Shown: positions 34,066-43,562, counted from the first letter of the stretch. The stretch: DNA of 64,000 nucleotides from Acidobacteriaceae bacterium TAA 166 (GCA_000421065.1 ATWD01000002.1:682001-746000), one strand, 5' to 3'. Numbers and translations are program-made. Notes: generated by a model from the letters alone, not told the origin.

Positions 34066-34350
34066 GTTGTTTCTTTCCTTCTTTTACAACTGAATGAATT
34101 GCCGTAGATACAAATGGGGTTTCGCGCAGACGAGCATTGCAGAAAACCAATCTGTTTCAAACGATGTGAGAAGGTTAGCATATCCCGCAAGTTTTTTTCA
34201 GAAATCTTTAAATTGCACAAATTTCTGTGCACTCCAACAGCGAGGAGGCGAAGAAGCTACTCAAACCAAGTCACTTCACTGACAAAAAGAGCTCTTAGCA
34301 CGGCAAAGACCATAGTCTTTTGGCTCACAGGAAAACGCGTACATAAATCG
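34066..34350 (-). other. Intergenic region, csp promoter/leader
   Basis: About 285 AT-richer bases between cmk and the cold-shock gene. There is no convincing ORF. A long 5' leader for the csp mRNA is plausible, but I could not assign a cold-shock box. Confidence 0.4.
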
Positions 34351-35124
34351 TCAAGAGCTCGCCAGGTGGGGCCGGACGATCTCCTCTGCCTTAGCCAGAA
34401 CCTGCTCCAGAGTCAGGGAGGTCGAGTCTAGGATCACAGCGTCCTCGGCTGGCCGAAGCGGGGATTCGGCACGGTTGCGATCACGTTCGTCCCGATCCTT
34501 TAATTCCCGTATAATCTTAGCTTTATCTTCATTTTCTTCAGAGGAAGGTTGAGACTTTGGAGTGCTTGGTGGGCCATCCTGATTGCGTGGCATCGAGACC
34601 TGCCGAAAACGCCGGTCGCCTCGAACCTCAGGCGCGGCATCGAGAAAGATTTTAACCTCTGCATCCGGGAAGACCGCCGTGCCGATGTCGCGGCCCTCCA
34701 TGACTACTCCTCCCTGGGCTCCCAAAGCGCGCTGCTGCTCTACCATCCAGGCGCGAAGCCGGGGGTGCACCGAGACACGCGAGGCAGCCGCCGTTACATC
34801 TCCGTCCCGAATGCGTCGGGAGATATCCATCCCATCCAGCAGAACGCGGTTCCCCTCGAGCATCGGCTCCAGTCGAATGCGGGTATAGGCAGCAAGATCG
34901 AGCAGCGGTTGCTCCTCGTCAAAGTCAAGATCGCTCTCGATCGCCTTCAAGGCCAGAGCGCGATACATCGCCCCGGTCTCAAGATTGAGGAAGCCAAACC
35001 GGCGAGCCAGGTGCGCTGCCAGGGTGCTCTTGCCCGCGCCCGCGGGACCGTCGATGGCGATCACCGGGCGCTCGCGCCGGGCGCCCGATGAGGACGAGTT
35101 GGAAGAATCGGTGGACTGGTTCAT
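34351..35124 (-). CDS. cmk: Cytidylate kinase with a 27-residue insertion
   Basis: A 257-residue (d)CMP kinase that phosphorylates CMP/dCMP with ATP in nucleotide recycling. The P-loop GPAGAGKS is at residues 26-33, followed by LETGAMYRALALKAIE and the NMP-binding VVMEGRDIGTAVFPDA near residues 140-155. The LID region normally reads straight from RRFRQL into a helix with KERDERDxxR. Here residues about 176-202 are a Pro/Ser/Glu-rich insert (beginning SMPRNQDGPPSTPKSQPSS) before KDRDERDRNR. The active-site residues are kept, so the enzyme is probably functional. Confidence 0.95.
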   Translation of the reverse strand: MNQSTDSSNSSSSGARRERPVIAIDGPAGAGKSTLAAHLARRFGFLNLETGAMYRALALKAIESDLDFDEEQPLLDLAAYTRIRLEPMLEGNRVLLDGMDISRRIRDGDVTAAASRVSVHPRLRAWMVEQQRALGAQGGVVMEGRDIGTAVFPDAEVKIFLDAAPEVRGDRRFRQVSMPRNQDGPPSTPKSQPSSEENEDKAKIIRELKDRDERDRNRAESPLRPAEDAVILDSTSLTLEQVLAKAEEIVRPHLASS

Positions 35125-35193
35125 GCGCGAATCATCTTGTTCTCTGGTTATTCTCTGGCAGAGGAGTTCGAACGAAATAGGTCACCCGGGAAG

Positions 35194-37245
35194 CTACTCC
35201 TCACGACTCTCTTTTGGTTTCCGGGCTGGAGCTCCCCGCTTGCCGAAGGGCTTCTTATTTCCCTTGAACTTATCGAAAGGCCCCGCTCCCGATGACGGGC
35301 CGCCCTCTCTCTTTGCGAACGTTCCGCCGGAGGGCTTACCGAACGGCTTTCTCCCGGGCTTCGCACCGAACTTCGAGCCGGGCTTTGCTCCAAACTTCGA
35401 TCCGGCTCCGGGCTTCGATCCAAATGACGGACGATCTCCCGAGGAGAAGCGCTTCGGCCTCTCCCCTCCGGTCTCGCCTGCACCGGCAGAGGGTCTTGCC
35501 CCGCCAAAGCTCTTCTTCGAACCGAAGCTCTTGCCGCCACTCAAGGGCTTACTTCCGCCGAAAGACCTGCCCTTGTCACCGCTGAAGCCGGTACGCGGAC
35601 GATCCTCGCTCCTGCCGGCATCGGCCCCCGAGAACTCCGGACGAGGCTTGCGGAAGTTGCTGCGCGGCGCATCGAACTTACGATACCTCGGCGCAGCACC
35701 CCGCTCCTCGCCGCTTCGCTCGCCGGAAAAACGTGGCTTGTCGCCAAACTCGCGACGCGGACGATCCTGATCGTCGCGGCGAAAGGCTGGACGGTCCCCT
35801 CGACTGTCGCGGCTCGCTCTGTCTCCGCGAACCCTGTCACCAAAGGATGGACGAGCGGCGAACCCGGGTCGCTTGCCTTCTCGATCGAAGCTCGGACGGC
35901 GCGGCGCCCTTTGCTCACCTGAACCATCTCCCGCGGGGCGATCCCCGGCAGTGCGACGAGGACGCGAAGCACGCTCCTCATCCCAGGGGCGAGTAAACTC
36001 GCGGCGAGGCCCCGAGGGCTCACGACGCGGACCGGAGAACTCGCGGCGTGGTCCGGATGAAAATTCACGGCGTGGTCCGGACGACTCACGGGGTGGGCCG
36101 GAGAATTCGCGGCGAGGGCGATCCTCGGATCGACGTCCCTCTGAACCCTGGCCCTCCCGCCGGAACGGACGGCGCTCTCGATCAAAACCTCCCGGCGAAC
36201 GGGCAGACCGGCGATCCCCACCCTCCCGCTTCACGAAAGGCTTTCGGGTGGAGGCAAACTTCGAGATCCGATCCACTTCGGGAGCCGAAGGCGCCGTTGC
36301 GGTCGCCATCCCCTCTGTCGTCACCACGGCTGCATCCACATCTTCGGGAGCAGGTTCTGCGATCACCTCAACGAAGGTCGGCAGCTCTCCGGGGACATAC
36401 AGAAGGCTCTTGCCGTCGATCACCAGCGTGTCGAGCTGGCGCGCTGCAATCAAGGCATTGACCACCTCGCGGATCCGAGAGCGAGCCGCAAGCGGAGAAA
36501 GAAAAGTCTCGGCTTCCTCAGCCGTGGGAAGAATCGATTGCCCCAGATAGAGCGAGATCAGCGCCGAGAGCGCGGTCGGAAGGCCGGCGTTCGCGCCCGC
36601 CTTGATCTGCTTGGTATAGCGGGTCGCCGTCAGCTCCCACAGAGTCGCGGTGCCATCGGCCTGCGGGACCGGCAGAACGCGAAGATGTTCCCACAGCTCG
36701 GTCAGAGCGCGGAGAGCAGCAGCCTCAGTCACCTCGTTGGCCAACTCGGACGCAAGCTCCGAGGAGGTCATGCGACCCTTGGTCGTGATCAGGTTGAAGC
36801 TGGCCAGCGCCAGAGGTGAGACCTTGGCGCCTCCGCTGGTCACCGGCGGCTGCTTCCAGGCTTTATCGCCGCGCAGCGTGAAGATATACGGAAGGACCGC
36901 TGGCGAGGCCAGAAAGTCCGGCGTCTCCGAACCCGCTCCTGTCGGCGAACCGAACAGATGCAGAGGAATCACCGCGCCCTCGGCGACCAAGCGTGCCAGC
37001 AGCGTGCGGGGCTGTTCGGTTTCGGCGAGTGTCGGAGCGGCATTCGCCGTGCCCAGCACGCATTCGACAAAGCTGGGAGCCGGTACGGCGAACTGCTGCG
37101 AGCGAGGGGTGTACAGAACCAGGCCATTGACGTTGATCCATTCGCGGAGAACCTCCATGGTCAGCAAGGGCTCGGCATCCTGATGCCAGTGCGCGAGTCG
37201 TGCGGCGGCCAACTGGTCCGCGGTAGGTGCGATGGAGGTAGTCAA
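35194..37245 (-). CDS. Unknown protein: winged-helix-like N-terminal half and Arg/Gly/Ser-rich disordered tail
   Basis: A 683-residue protein if started at TTG 37245, which has GGAAGG 7 nt upstream. An ATG at 37359 would add 38 residues. Residues 1-330 look globular and helical (EVLREWINVNGLVLYTP, LTELWEHLRVLPVPQADGT, RIREVVNALIAARQLDTLV) and vaguely recall winged-helix proteins such as the YcaQ/AlkZ group, without a catalytic motif I can assign. From about residue 360 it becomes a very basic low-complexity tail with repeated RREFSGP units and later KSFG/KFGAKPG blocks, as in RGG-type RNA-binding tails. It may bind nucleic acid. The gene lies between cmk and mccB on the same strand. Confidence 0.7.
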   Translation of the reverse strand: MTTSIAPTADQLAAARLAHWHQDAEPLLTMEVLREWINVNGLVLYTPRSQQFAVPAPSFVECVLGTANAAPTLAETEQPRTLLARLVAEGAVIPLHLFGSPTGAGSETPDFLASPAVLPYIFTLRGDKAWKQPPVTSGGAKVSPLALASFNLITTKGRMTSSELASELANEVTEAAALRALTELWEHLRVLPVPQADGTATLWELTATRYTKQIKAGANAGLPTALSALISLYLGQSILPTAEEAETFLSPLAARSRIREVVNALIAARQLDTLVIDGKSLLYVPGELPTFVEVIAEPAPEDVDAAVVTTEGMATATAPSAPEVDRISKFASTRKPFVKREGGDRRSARSPGGFDRERRPFRREGQGSEGRRSEDRPRREFSGPPRESSGPRREFSSGPRREFSGPRREPSGPRREFTRPWDEERASRPRRTAGDRPAGDGSGEQRAPRRPSFDREGKRPGFAARPSFGDRVRGDRASRDSRGDRPAFRRDDQDRPRREFGDKPRFSGERSGEERGAAPRYRKFDAPRSNFRKPRPEFSGADAGRSEDRPRTGFSGDKGRSFGGSKPLSGGKSFGSKKSFGGARPSAGAGETGGERPKRFSSGDRPSFGSKPGAGSKFGAKPGSKFGAKPGRKPFGKPSGGTFAKREGGPSSGAGPFDKFKGNKKPFGKRGAPARKPKESREE

Positions 37246-37408
37246 CGTAAAGCCTTCCTGCCGGGCTGCCCTTCTGGGCGCAACGGCAAATCCAACAAGC
37301 CTGGGCCGATGGATGACGATTCCTTTGATCTCGATGAGGAGGAGCAGCGCAAGTTCCACTGCACGTCAGTTAACAGGATACCGCATCCAGGCCCTTCGCG
37401 ACGCGAGT

Positions 37409-38578
37409 TCAGACCTCTAATGCCTGATCGAGGTCAGCAATAATGTCCTCCACCTCTTCTATCCCGACCGAGATCCGCATCAGTCCATCGGTAATGCCGA
37501 GCTTCGCCCTTCCCTCCGGCCCAATCGCCGCATGCGTCATGCTCGCCGGATGACAGACCAGTGTTTCGACGCCGCCCAAAGACTCCGCCAGAAACGCCAG
37601 CCGCAGGCGCTTGGCGAACGCATTCGCGCGCTCCAGTGAGCCCAGTTCAATTGAGATCATGGACCCAAATCCGCTTTGCTGACGGCTCGCCAGCTCGTGC
37701 TGCGGATGGCTCTCGAGCCCCGGATAGAAGACGTTCTTCACCGCCTTGTGCCCCGCAAGAAACTGCGCCACAGTGCGTCCGTTGGCGTCGTGCTGCTTCA
37801 TCCTCACCGCCAGCGTCTTTACACCGCGCAGCAGAAGATAGCTCTCGAACGGCGACATGATGCCGCCCGTGCACTTCTGCACAAAACGGAACCTCTCCGC
37901 CTGCTCCGGTTTGGTGCAGATCAAAACCCCGCCCAGACCATCCGAGTGGCCATTGAGGAACTTCGTCGTCGAGTGCATCACGATATCCGCGCCCAGCGCG
38001 ATCGGCTGCTGCAGATAGGGCGAGAGGAAGGTGTTGTCCACGCTCAACTCAACACCCTTCCCGTGGCAGATATCCGCGACCGCGCGAACGTCCGTGATCG
38101 CCATCATGGGATTGGTCGGCGTCTCGATGTGGACCAGCCTGGTCTCCGGACGGATCGCCTCAGCGACGTTCTTGGCCTTGCTCGTGTCCACATAGGTAAA
38201 GCTCAGGCCGTAGAGGGAGAGCACCTGGTCGAAGACGCGCTGCGTTCCCCCGTAGACGTTATCCGAGCACACCACATGGTCGCCCGTCTTCATCATCGTG
38301 CACATCGCCGTGATCGCCGCCATACCCGAGGCGAAGACGTGCGCGCTGGTCCCCCCTTCGAGCGAGCACAGGCTCTCTTCCAGAGCATCGCGCGTGGGGT
38401 TGGTCAGACGGGCATACTCATGGCCGCGATTCTTTCCAATCTCCTCCTGCTGATAGGTCGAGGTCAAAAAGATGGGAACATTCACCGCTCCGGTCAGCTT
38501 CTCCGGCTCCTGGCCATCATGAATCGCGCGCGTCGCAAAACCATGTTTCTTCGCCTGCATCCCGTCTGCCTTCTCCAT
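37409..38578 (-). CDS. mccB: Cystathionine/homocysteine gamma-lyase-type PLP enzyme
   Basis: A 389-residue Cys/Met-metabolism PLP enzyme. The PLP lysine is Lys206 in MHSTTKFLNGHSD. Other hallmarks are YARLTNPTRDALEESLCSLEGG, ASGMAAITA and ETPTNPMMAITDV. The family includes cystathionine gamma-synthase and gamma-lyase. The gene directly follows an MccA-like cystathionine beta-synthase gene (40-bp gap), so gamma-lyase (cystathionine to cysteine, 2-oxobutyrate and ammonia) is favoured. A second ATG at 38560 has a better-spaced GGAGAAGG and may be the true start. Confidence 0.85.
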   Translation of the reverse strand: MEKADGMQAKKHGFATRAIHDGQEPEKLTGAVNVPIFLTSTYQQEEIGKNRGHEYARLTNPTRDALEESLCSLEGGTSAHVFASGMAAITAMCTMMKTGDHVVCSDNVYGGTQRVFDQVLSLYGLSFTYVDTSKAKNVAEAIRPETRLVHIETPTNPMMAITDVRAVADICHGKGVELSVDNTFLSPYLQQPIALGADIVMHSTTKFLNGHSDGLGGVLICTKPEQAERFRFVQKCTGGIMSPFESYLLLRGVKTLAVRMKQHDANGRTVAQFLAGHKAVKNVFYPGLESHPQHELASRQQSGFGSMISIELGSLERANAFAKRLRLAFLAESLGGVETLVCHPASMTHAAIGPEGRAKLGITDGLMRISVGIEEVEDIIADLDQALEV

Positions 38579-38617
38579 GCCTCGCCTCGAAATTCAATTG
38601 GTCTTAGTCTTATTCGA

Positions 38618-39532
38618 TCACCCGAAGATCTCCTTCGACAGATATCTCTCTGCCGAATCCGGAATCATCGTCACGATGCGTCTGCCCGCCCCCATCTCCG
38701 ACGCCATCTGCACCGCCGCGCACACCATCGCCCCAGCACTCGAGCCCGCAAAAACTCCGGCCTCCGCCGCCAACCGCTTCACCATCGCAAATGCCGGGGG
38801 GTCGATCACCTGGATCACGCGATCGCAGACGCTCGGGTCAAAGGTCGCCGGGATGAACGAAACGCCGATGCCCTCCACCTTGTGTGGACCCGGAACACCA
38901 CCCTGCAGGACGCTTCCCTCCGGCTCCACCGCGACTGCAAGAATCTCCGCGCTCTGCCGCTTCAGGAACCGGGCCACCCCGGTAAACGTCCCCGCCGAAC
39001 CCACGCCCGCGACCCACACATCGACCCGGCCCTCCATCTGCTCCCAGATCTCGACCGCGGTCGTCTGTTCGTGAAAGTCCGGGTTGGCGGGATTCTCAAA
39101 CTGCAGCGCGGCAAACGCTCCCTCGGTCTCGCGCTCGTAGTCAAGCGCTCTCTCAATAGCGCCCGCCATACCCTCTGCCTCGGGCGTGCGGATCACCGTA
39201 GCGCCCAGTCCGCGCATCAAGATGCACTTCTCTTCGGCAAACTGCTCCGGCACATACAGTATCACCTTGTAGCCGCGATTGACGCCGATCAACGCCAGCC
39301 CCACGCCGGTATTGCCTGCCGTCGCCTCGACGATCGTCGAGCCCGGCCGGAGCACTCCCCTGCGCTCGGCATCGAGCACAATGCCCAGCGCGGCCCGGTC
39401 CTTCACGCTTCCGCCCGGATTCAGATACTCAAGTTTGGTCCACACCTCCGCTCCGCCCTCCGGCTCCAGCGCCTTCAGACGCACCATCGGGGTATGGCCC
39501 ACCAGATCGATAATGGTCTCTGCTCTTCGCAT
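38618..39532 (-). CDS. mccA: O-acetylserine-dependent cystathionine beta-synthase / cysteine synthase family
   Basis: A 304-residue fold-type II PLP enzyme. Lys44 in NPGGSVKDRAALG binds PLP, and EATAGNTGVGLAL is the substrate loop. Cysteine synthases usually have PTSGNTG, whereas TAGNTG, with GMAGAIERA, VEPEGSVLQGG, EGIGVSFIP and PDSAERYLSKEI, closely recalls Bacillus MccA. With the following gene it would turn homocysteine plus O-acetylserine or serine into cystathionine and then cysteine (reverse transsulfuration). Plain cysteine synthase activity cannot be excluded. The ATG at 39532 is preferred over a TTG at 39538. Confidence 0.85.
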   Translation of the reverse strand: MRRAETIIDLVGHTPMVRLKALEPEGGAEVWTKLEYLNPGGSVKDRAALGIVLDAERRGVLRPGSTIVEATAGNTGVGLALIGVNRGYKVILYVPEQFAEEKCILMRGLGATVIRTPEAEGMAGAIERALDYERETEGAFAALQFENPANPDFHEQTTAVEIWEQMEGRVDVWVAGVGSAGTFTGVARFLKRQSAEILAVAVEPEGSVLQGGVPGPHKVEGIGVSFIPATFDPSVCDRVIQVIDPPAFAMVKRLAAEAGVFAGSSAGAMVCAAVQMASEMGAGRRIVTMIPDSAERYLSKEIFG

Positions 39533-39586
39533 CCTCAACTTCGAATGAGATCAGCAGGCGATCCTTTAGATCTTCCCGCTGCTTTG

Positions 39587-40741
39587 TCACTGACCACCCT
39601 TCGCATTCGAGTCCGCTGCATCCTTCGCGACCTTTGGATAGTATCCGGTCCGCGTACGCACCGAAAGTTTGCCCATGCCCTTTGCCTTGACGTCGACGTG
39701 CACCTGTCGGTAGCCCCCCAGCGCCGGCGCCTTGGTGGAGCGATAAGAGATTGTGTACTGCGTCCGGATATCCTGCGCCACCTGGGCGGCGATCGAGTCG
39801 ACCTCCTTCAACGACCTCGGGAAGTAAGCCGCTCCTCCCGTCTGCTCGCTCAGTGTCTCCAGAACCCTGCGCGCATGTCGCGACTCGCGCTTGTCCGTAT
39901 CCTGCCCAAAGAGCAGACCCACCGAGTAGATCACCGGGCCGTCGAGATCCTGAATCCTGCGGATCGCCTGCTCGAGCGACGCGCTGGACGCGTTGTCCTC
40001 GCCATCGGTCACCACCAGCAGCACCTGCTTCGGGTGCTTGGCGTTCTTGGACAGATAATCGGCCGAGGCCAACAGAGCGTCATAAATCGCCGTGCCTCCA
40101 CTGGACTTCACATACTCCAGACCCTGCCGCAGCTTGTCGATGTCGTTGGTGAAGTCCTGATCGATGAACGCCTCCCAGGAGAAGTCCACCACGAAGGCCT
40201 CGTCCTCCTTATTCGAAAGCTTGATCAGGTCCAGCGCCGACTGCTCCACCGCCGCGCGCTTGTCGTACATCGAGCCCGAGCTGTCGATCAGAATTCCCAG
40301 CGAGACCGGAAGGTCCTCATGCCGGAAGGAGTTGATCGTCTGCGGAACCCCGTCCTCGAAGACGTGAAAGTCGTCCTTGCCCAGCGTCAGGATCGACTTG
40401 CCGTCCGAATCGAGCACCGTCGCATTCAGCCGAACCTCGTAGGCATCGGTCCTCAGCGTGTACCTTCCGCCGCTCTTTCCGATCGGTCCAGCCTCGGTCT
40501 CCGGCGCCTTCTGGCCCTGACCTGCCGTCATCGCCGGGGTGTCCGGGTCAGGCGAGGCGACAGGATCGCGATCGACCGTCAGGGACGGCTGCTGGGCCTG
40601 ATTCTGGGCGGGGCTCTGCGCAGCGCCAGCCGCTGGGGCAGCCCCCGCCGCCTGCATCTCCCAACCACTAGATGACTGCGGTTTCGCCATCAGGACGGCG
40701 ACGAGCGCCAACCATGGCAGAACTCTACTGCGAAGGTGCAT
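39587..40741 (-). CDS. Exported VWA-domain protein (acidobacterial VWFA-related)
   Basis: A 384-residue protein with a signal peptide, then a Pro/Ala/Gln-rich linker (residues 30-95), a short beta domain (VRLNATVLDSDGKSILTLGKDDFHVFEDG interrupted as a typical pre-VWA motif) and a von Willebrand A domain with MIDAS DSSGSM at residues 153-158, GGTAIYDAL and TDGEDN. The architecture matches the VWFA-related Acidobacterial domain family (TIGR03436). The function is unknown, and metal-dependent protein binding in the periplasm or at the surface is expected. It overlaps the upstream VWA gene by 17 bp, so the pair is coexpressed. Confidence 0.88.
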   Translation of the reverse strand: MHLRSRVLPWLALVAVLMAKPQSSSGWEMQAAGAAPAAGAAQSPAQNQAQQPSLTVDRDPVASPDPDTPAMTAGQGQKAPETEAGPIGKSGGRYTLRTDAYEVRLNATVLDSDGKSILTLGKDDFHVFEDGVPQTINSFRHEDLPVSLGILIDSSGSMYDKRAAVEQSALDLIKLSNKEDEAFVVDFSWEAFIDQDFTNDIDKLRQGLEYVKSSGGTAIYDALLASADYLSKNAKHPKQVLLVVTDGEDNASSASLEQAIRRIQDLDGPVIYSVGLLFGQDTDKRESRHARRVLETLSEQTGGAAYFPRSLKEVDSIAAQVAQDIRTQYTISYRSTKAPALGGYRQVHVDVKAKGMGKLSVRTRTGYYPKVAKDAADSNAKGGQ

Positions 40742-41816
40742 AGTACCCCTGGCGATTGTGAACCGTCAGCGGAGGAAGCCCCGGTGGCGGAACCAGTCTT
40801 ATCTTCAATTTACGCCAGTTGCCATCCTTCTTCACCTCGGACGGCCGGTAGCCCAGCACATACTCGTTGCGCAGCTCGGCGCTGATGCGCGTGGCGATGT
40901 CGCCCAGATCCCCGATATCGCCGACGCGGAACATCCTTCCCCCGGTCATCTCGCAGATATCGCTCAAAAGCACAGGCCCCAGCTGCTCCTCCTGGGTGGG
41001 AGCATACTGGTCAAAGATGCCAATCGAATAGATCTGCACATCGCTCTCGCGCACCGCCCGTCGCAGCTCGCCCTCGGTATAACGGCTGCGGTTGTCACCG
41101 CCGTCCGAGATGATGAGCAACGCCTTGCGCTCATACTTGGCGTCCCGCAGCTTGGTCATTCCCATGTACGCTGCGTCGATCAGGGCCGTACGATTCTCCG
41201 GCTTCAACATCACCATGCGAGCCTCGACGTCGTCCACGTCCGAGGTATAGTCCACGATCACCGCCGGGCGGTCATTAAATCCAATCACGAAGAACTCATC
41301 CAACGGGTTCGACGTCCGCAGAAACTCGCTCAAGGCTCTCCTAGCGCGATTGAACTTCGAGTTCATGCTTCCGCTCAAATCAAAGACGATCCCAATCGTA
41401 ACCGGAGCGTCCTCAGTCGAAAAGCTCTTGATGACCTGCCCTATATTGTTGTCGTAGACCTCGAAGTTCTCCTTCTCAAGCCCCGTCACCAGGCGATTCA
41501 GAGGGTCGGTCACGGTCGCCGGAACCAGCACCAGGTTCACATCCACGCGCAGCCGGGCGTCGCGCCGCGAGGTTCCCATCGCCGTCACACTCTCCCCGCC
41601 CTCGATCACCGGCTTGTTCTCCTCTGGAGTCTTTGGCAGGGGCGGCGGCGGTTGAGTATGAACCTCCCCCAGAGGATTCTCCTGTGCCCGCGCAGAGATT
41701 CCGCTTACCAAAACCATCGCAAGGAGCGGCCACGCCATCCGGACGGCCATCCCCGTCCATCTCGCTCCTCTTCTTCCCTCGCCCTCGATCTCGGTGTCCC
41801 GCATAGCCTTGGTCAT
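40725..41816 (-). CDS. Exported VWA-domain protein (acidobacterial VWFA-related)
   Basis: A 363-residue paralogue of the next gene. The N-terminal export signal runs to about residue 45 (SARAQ). Starting at Met27 instead of Met1 would give a more typical length, so the start is uncertain. A Pro-rich linker follows, then VDVNLVLVPATVTDPLNRLVTGLEKENFEVYDN split over the pre-VWA strand region, and a VWA domain with DLSGSM at residues 146-151, NRTALIDAAY and SDGGDNRSRY. It is first in a two-gene VWA unit that ends 55 bp before mccA, so a longer operon is possible. Confidence 0.86.
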   Translation of the reverse strand: MTKAMRDTEIEGEGRRGARWTGMAVRMAWPLLAMVLVSGISARAQENPLGEVHTQPPPPLPKTPEENKPVIEGGESVTAMGTSRRDARLRVDVNLVLVPATVTDPLNRLVTGLEKENFEVYDNNIGQVIKSFSTEDAPVTIGIVFDLSGSMNSKFNRARRALSEFLRTSNPLDEFFVIGFNDRPAVIVDYTSDVDDVEARMVMLKPENRTALIDAAYMGMTKLRDAKYERKALLIISDGGDNRSRYTEGELRRAVRESDVQIYSIGIFDQYAPTQEEQLGPVLLSDICEMTGGRMFRVGDIGDLGDIATRISAELRNEYVLGYRPSEVKKDGNWRKLKIRLVPPPGLPPLTVHNRQGYYAPSQ

Positions 41817-42147
41817 CTCCGCAACCTACTGGCCCCGCTGGTCTTCAAGTCTCCTCGAAATTGAACCCTCGCAGAGAGCCCTCACGGCTGTGTCCGCAGA
41901 ATATACACCGAATCCGGAAGCGGCGCTCACTTATTCGAGGAAGACAGGCTCACTTTATCTTCCTCTGTCTCCCAACGCTGCTTTCCTATGTTTATAGACG
42001 CGTTTTTTCGCGTATTTGTCATCCTTTTGCAAACAGCTGTTCTCCTGAAGCCCGCGGGTTGTGTACACCTCCTTTACTTCCGCTCAACCGCCGCCCGTAC
42101 AATCAATCCAGGCACACCTCATCTACGGAGAACAAAGACAAAAACGC
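41817..42147. other. Divergent promoter region
   Basis: About 330 bp between the VWA unit and the DUF1015 gene, with no convincing gene. A TACAAT box near 42098-42103 with TTACTT 18 bp upstream is a possible promoter for the DUF1015 gene. Confidence 0.35.
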
Positions 42148-43512
42148 ATGGCCCGCATCTATCCCTTCCGCGCCCTTCGCTACGATCCCTCCCGCGTCAA
42201 CATGGAAGACGTCGTCACCCAGCCCTACGACAAAATCACCCCGGCCATGCAGGAGCACTACTACGAGGCCAGCCCCTATAACCTCGTCCGTGTCATCCTC
42301 GGCAAACACCTTCCCGACGACAACGACCAACACAACGTCTACACCCGCGCCGCCGAGACCCTCCACGACTGGCGCGAAGAGGGCATCCTGCGCGAGGAGT
42401 CCGAGCCCGCCCTCTACGGCTACTCCCAGACCTACACCGTGCCTTATACGAATGAGGTGCGTGAGCGCCGCGGCTTCATCGCCCTCGGCCACCTCTACGA
42501 CTACGCCGACAAGGTCGTCTACCGGCACGAGCAGACCTTCCCCAAGCACAAAAGCGACCGCATGAGCCTGTTCAAGGCCACCCGCGCCTACTGCGAACAG
42601 ATCTACATGCTCTACTCCGATCCCGCCTTCACCGCCGAAAAACTTATCTTCGGAGTAACCAGCGGCGGGAACGGCGAAGGCAAGGACGCCAATCTCGCCG
42701 ACCTCGCCATCACCGACGAGTATGGCGTCGTCCACCGCGTCTGGAAGGTCACCGACCCCACCCTGATCAACCTCATCGTCACCGCCATGGCCGACAAGAA
42801 GCTGATCATCGCCGACGGCCACCACCGCTACGAAACCTCCGTCGCCTACGCCAAGGAGCGCTCCGCCCAGCTCAAACTTCCCCTCAACCAGCCCGCCGAC
42901 GAGGACGAGCGAGTCTCGAACGGCAACCTCCCCGTTCCCGCCTTCCCCGAAGCGGCCATGATGATGACCTTCGTCAACATGGACGCCCCCGGAATCACCA
43001 TCCTGCCCACCCACCGCGTAGTGCATGGCATCGAGAACTTTTCCTCGCCCGACTTCATCACCCGCGCCAGCGCCTACTTCGACATCAAGGAGCTGCCCTC
43101 GGCCGATATCGCCCAGCTGGCTCCCATCAGCGGCACCACCTTCATCGCCGTCACCATCGACGGAAGCTACCTGCTGACGGCCAAGCCCGAGGCAGTCGAT
43201 CTCCTGCTCTCCGATCTCCCCCCCCGCCAACGCCGCCTCGACGTCGTGCAGCTGCATCGCGTGGTGCTCGACAAGCTTCTCGGGCTCGATCAGGAGACGA
43301 TCACCCGTCTCGGCAGCGTCAGCTACATTCGCGAGGCCGAGGAAGCCGCAAAGATGGTCACCGAGGGCGACTCCAACATGGCCTTCCTGATCAAGCCCAT
43401 CACCCTCGATCAGCTCAGAGACGTCTCCCTCGCCGGCGACGTCATGCCGCAGAAGTCCACCGATTTTTACCCCAAGCTGCTCAGCGGACTGGCCATCTAC
43501 GCGCTTGATTAG
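42148..43512 (+). CDS. DUF1015 family protein
   Basis: A 454-residue cytoplasmic protein. It starts at ATG 42148 (MARIYPFRALRYD), and the longer upstream frame is not needed. DUF1015 hallmarks are PFRALRYDP at the N terminus, VVTQPYDKITPAMQEHYYEASPYNLVRVILG, the IADGHHRYETSVAYAKE motif near residue 215 and the C-terminal FLIKPITLDQLRDVSLAGDVMPQKSTDFYPKLLSG region. The family is widespread and its biochemical role is not established. Some annotations relate it to HipA/SpoOJ-like or serine-kinase proteins (SbnI-like). The next gene follows after 50 bp and may be cotranscribed. Confidence 0.9.
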   Translation: MARIYPFRALRYDPSRVNMEDVVTQPYDKITPAMQEHYYEASPYNLVRVILGKHLPDDNDQHNVYTRAAETLHDWREEGILREESEPALYGYSQTYTVPYTNEVRERRGFIALGHLYDYADKVVYRHEQTFPKHKSDRMSLFKATRAYCEQIYMLYSDPAFTAEKLIFGVTSGGNGEGKDANLADLAITDEYGVVHRVWKVTDPTLINLIVTAMADKKLIIADGHHRYETSVAYAKERSAQLKLPLNQPADEDERVSNGNLPVPAFPEAAMMMTFVNMDAPGITILPTHRVVHGIENFSSPDFITRASAYFDIKELPSADIAQLAPISGTTFIAVTIDGSYLLTAKPEAVDLLLSDLPPRQRRLDVVQLHRVVLDKLLGLDQETITRLGSVSYIREAEEAAKMVTEGDSNMAFLIKPITLDQLRDVSLAGDVMPQKSTDFYPKLLSGLAIYALD

Positions 43513-43562
43513 ACTCGACCCTGGCCTGCCGGAATCTTCTTTCAAGAGTGCGAGGAGACGAT

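Noticed and set aside
37676..40675. A 999-codon open frame on the plus strand
   Set aside because: It runs antisense to mccB, mccA and a VWA gene, which have clear family motifs on the minus strand. It is an effect of high GC third positions.
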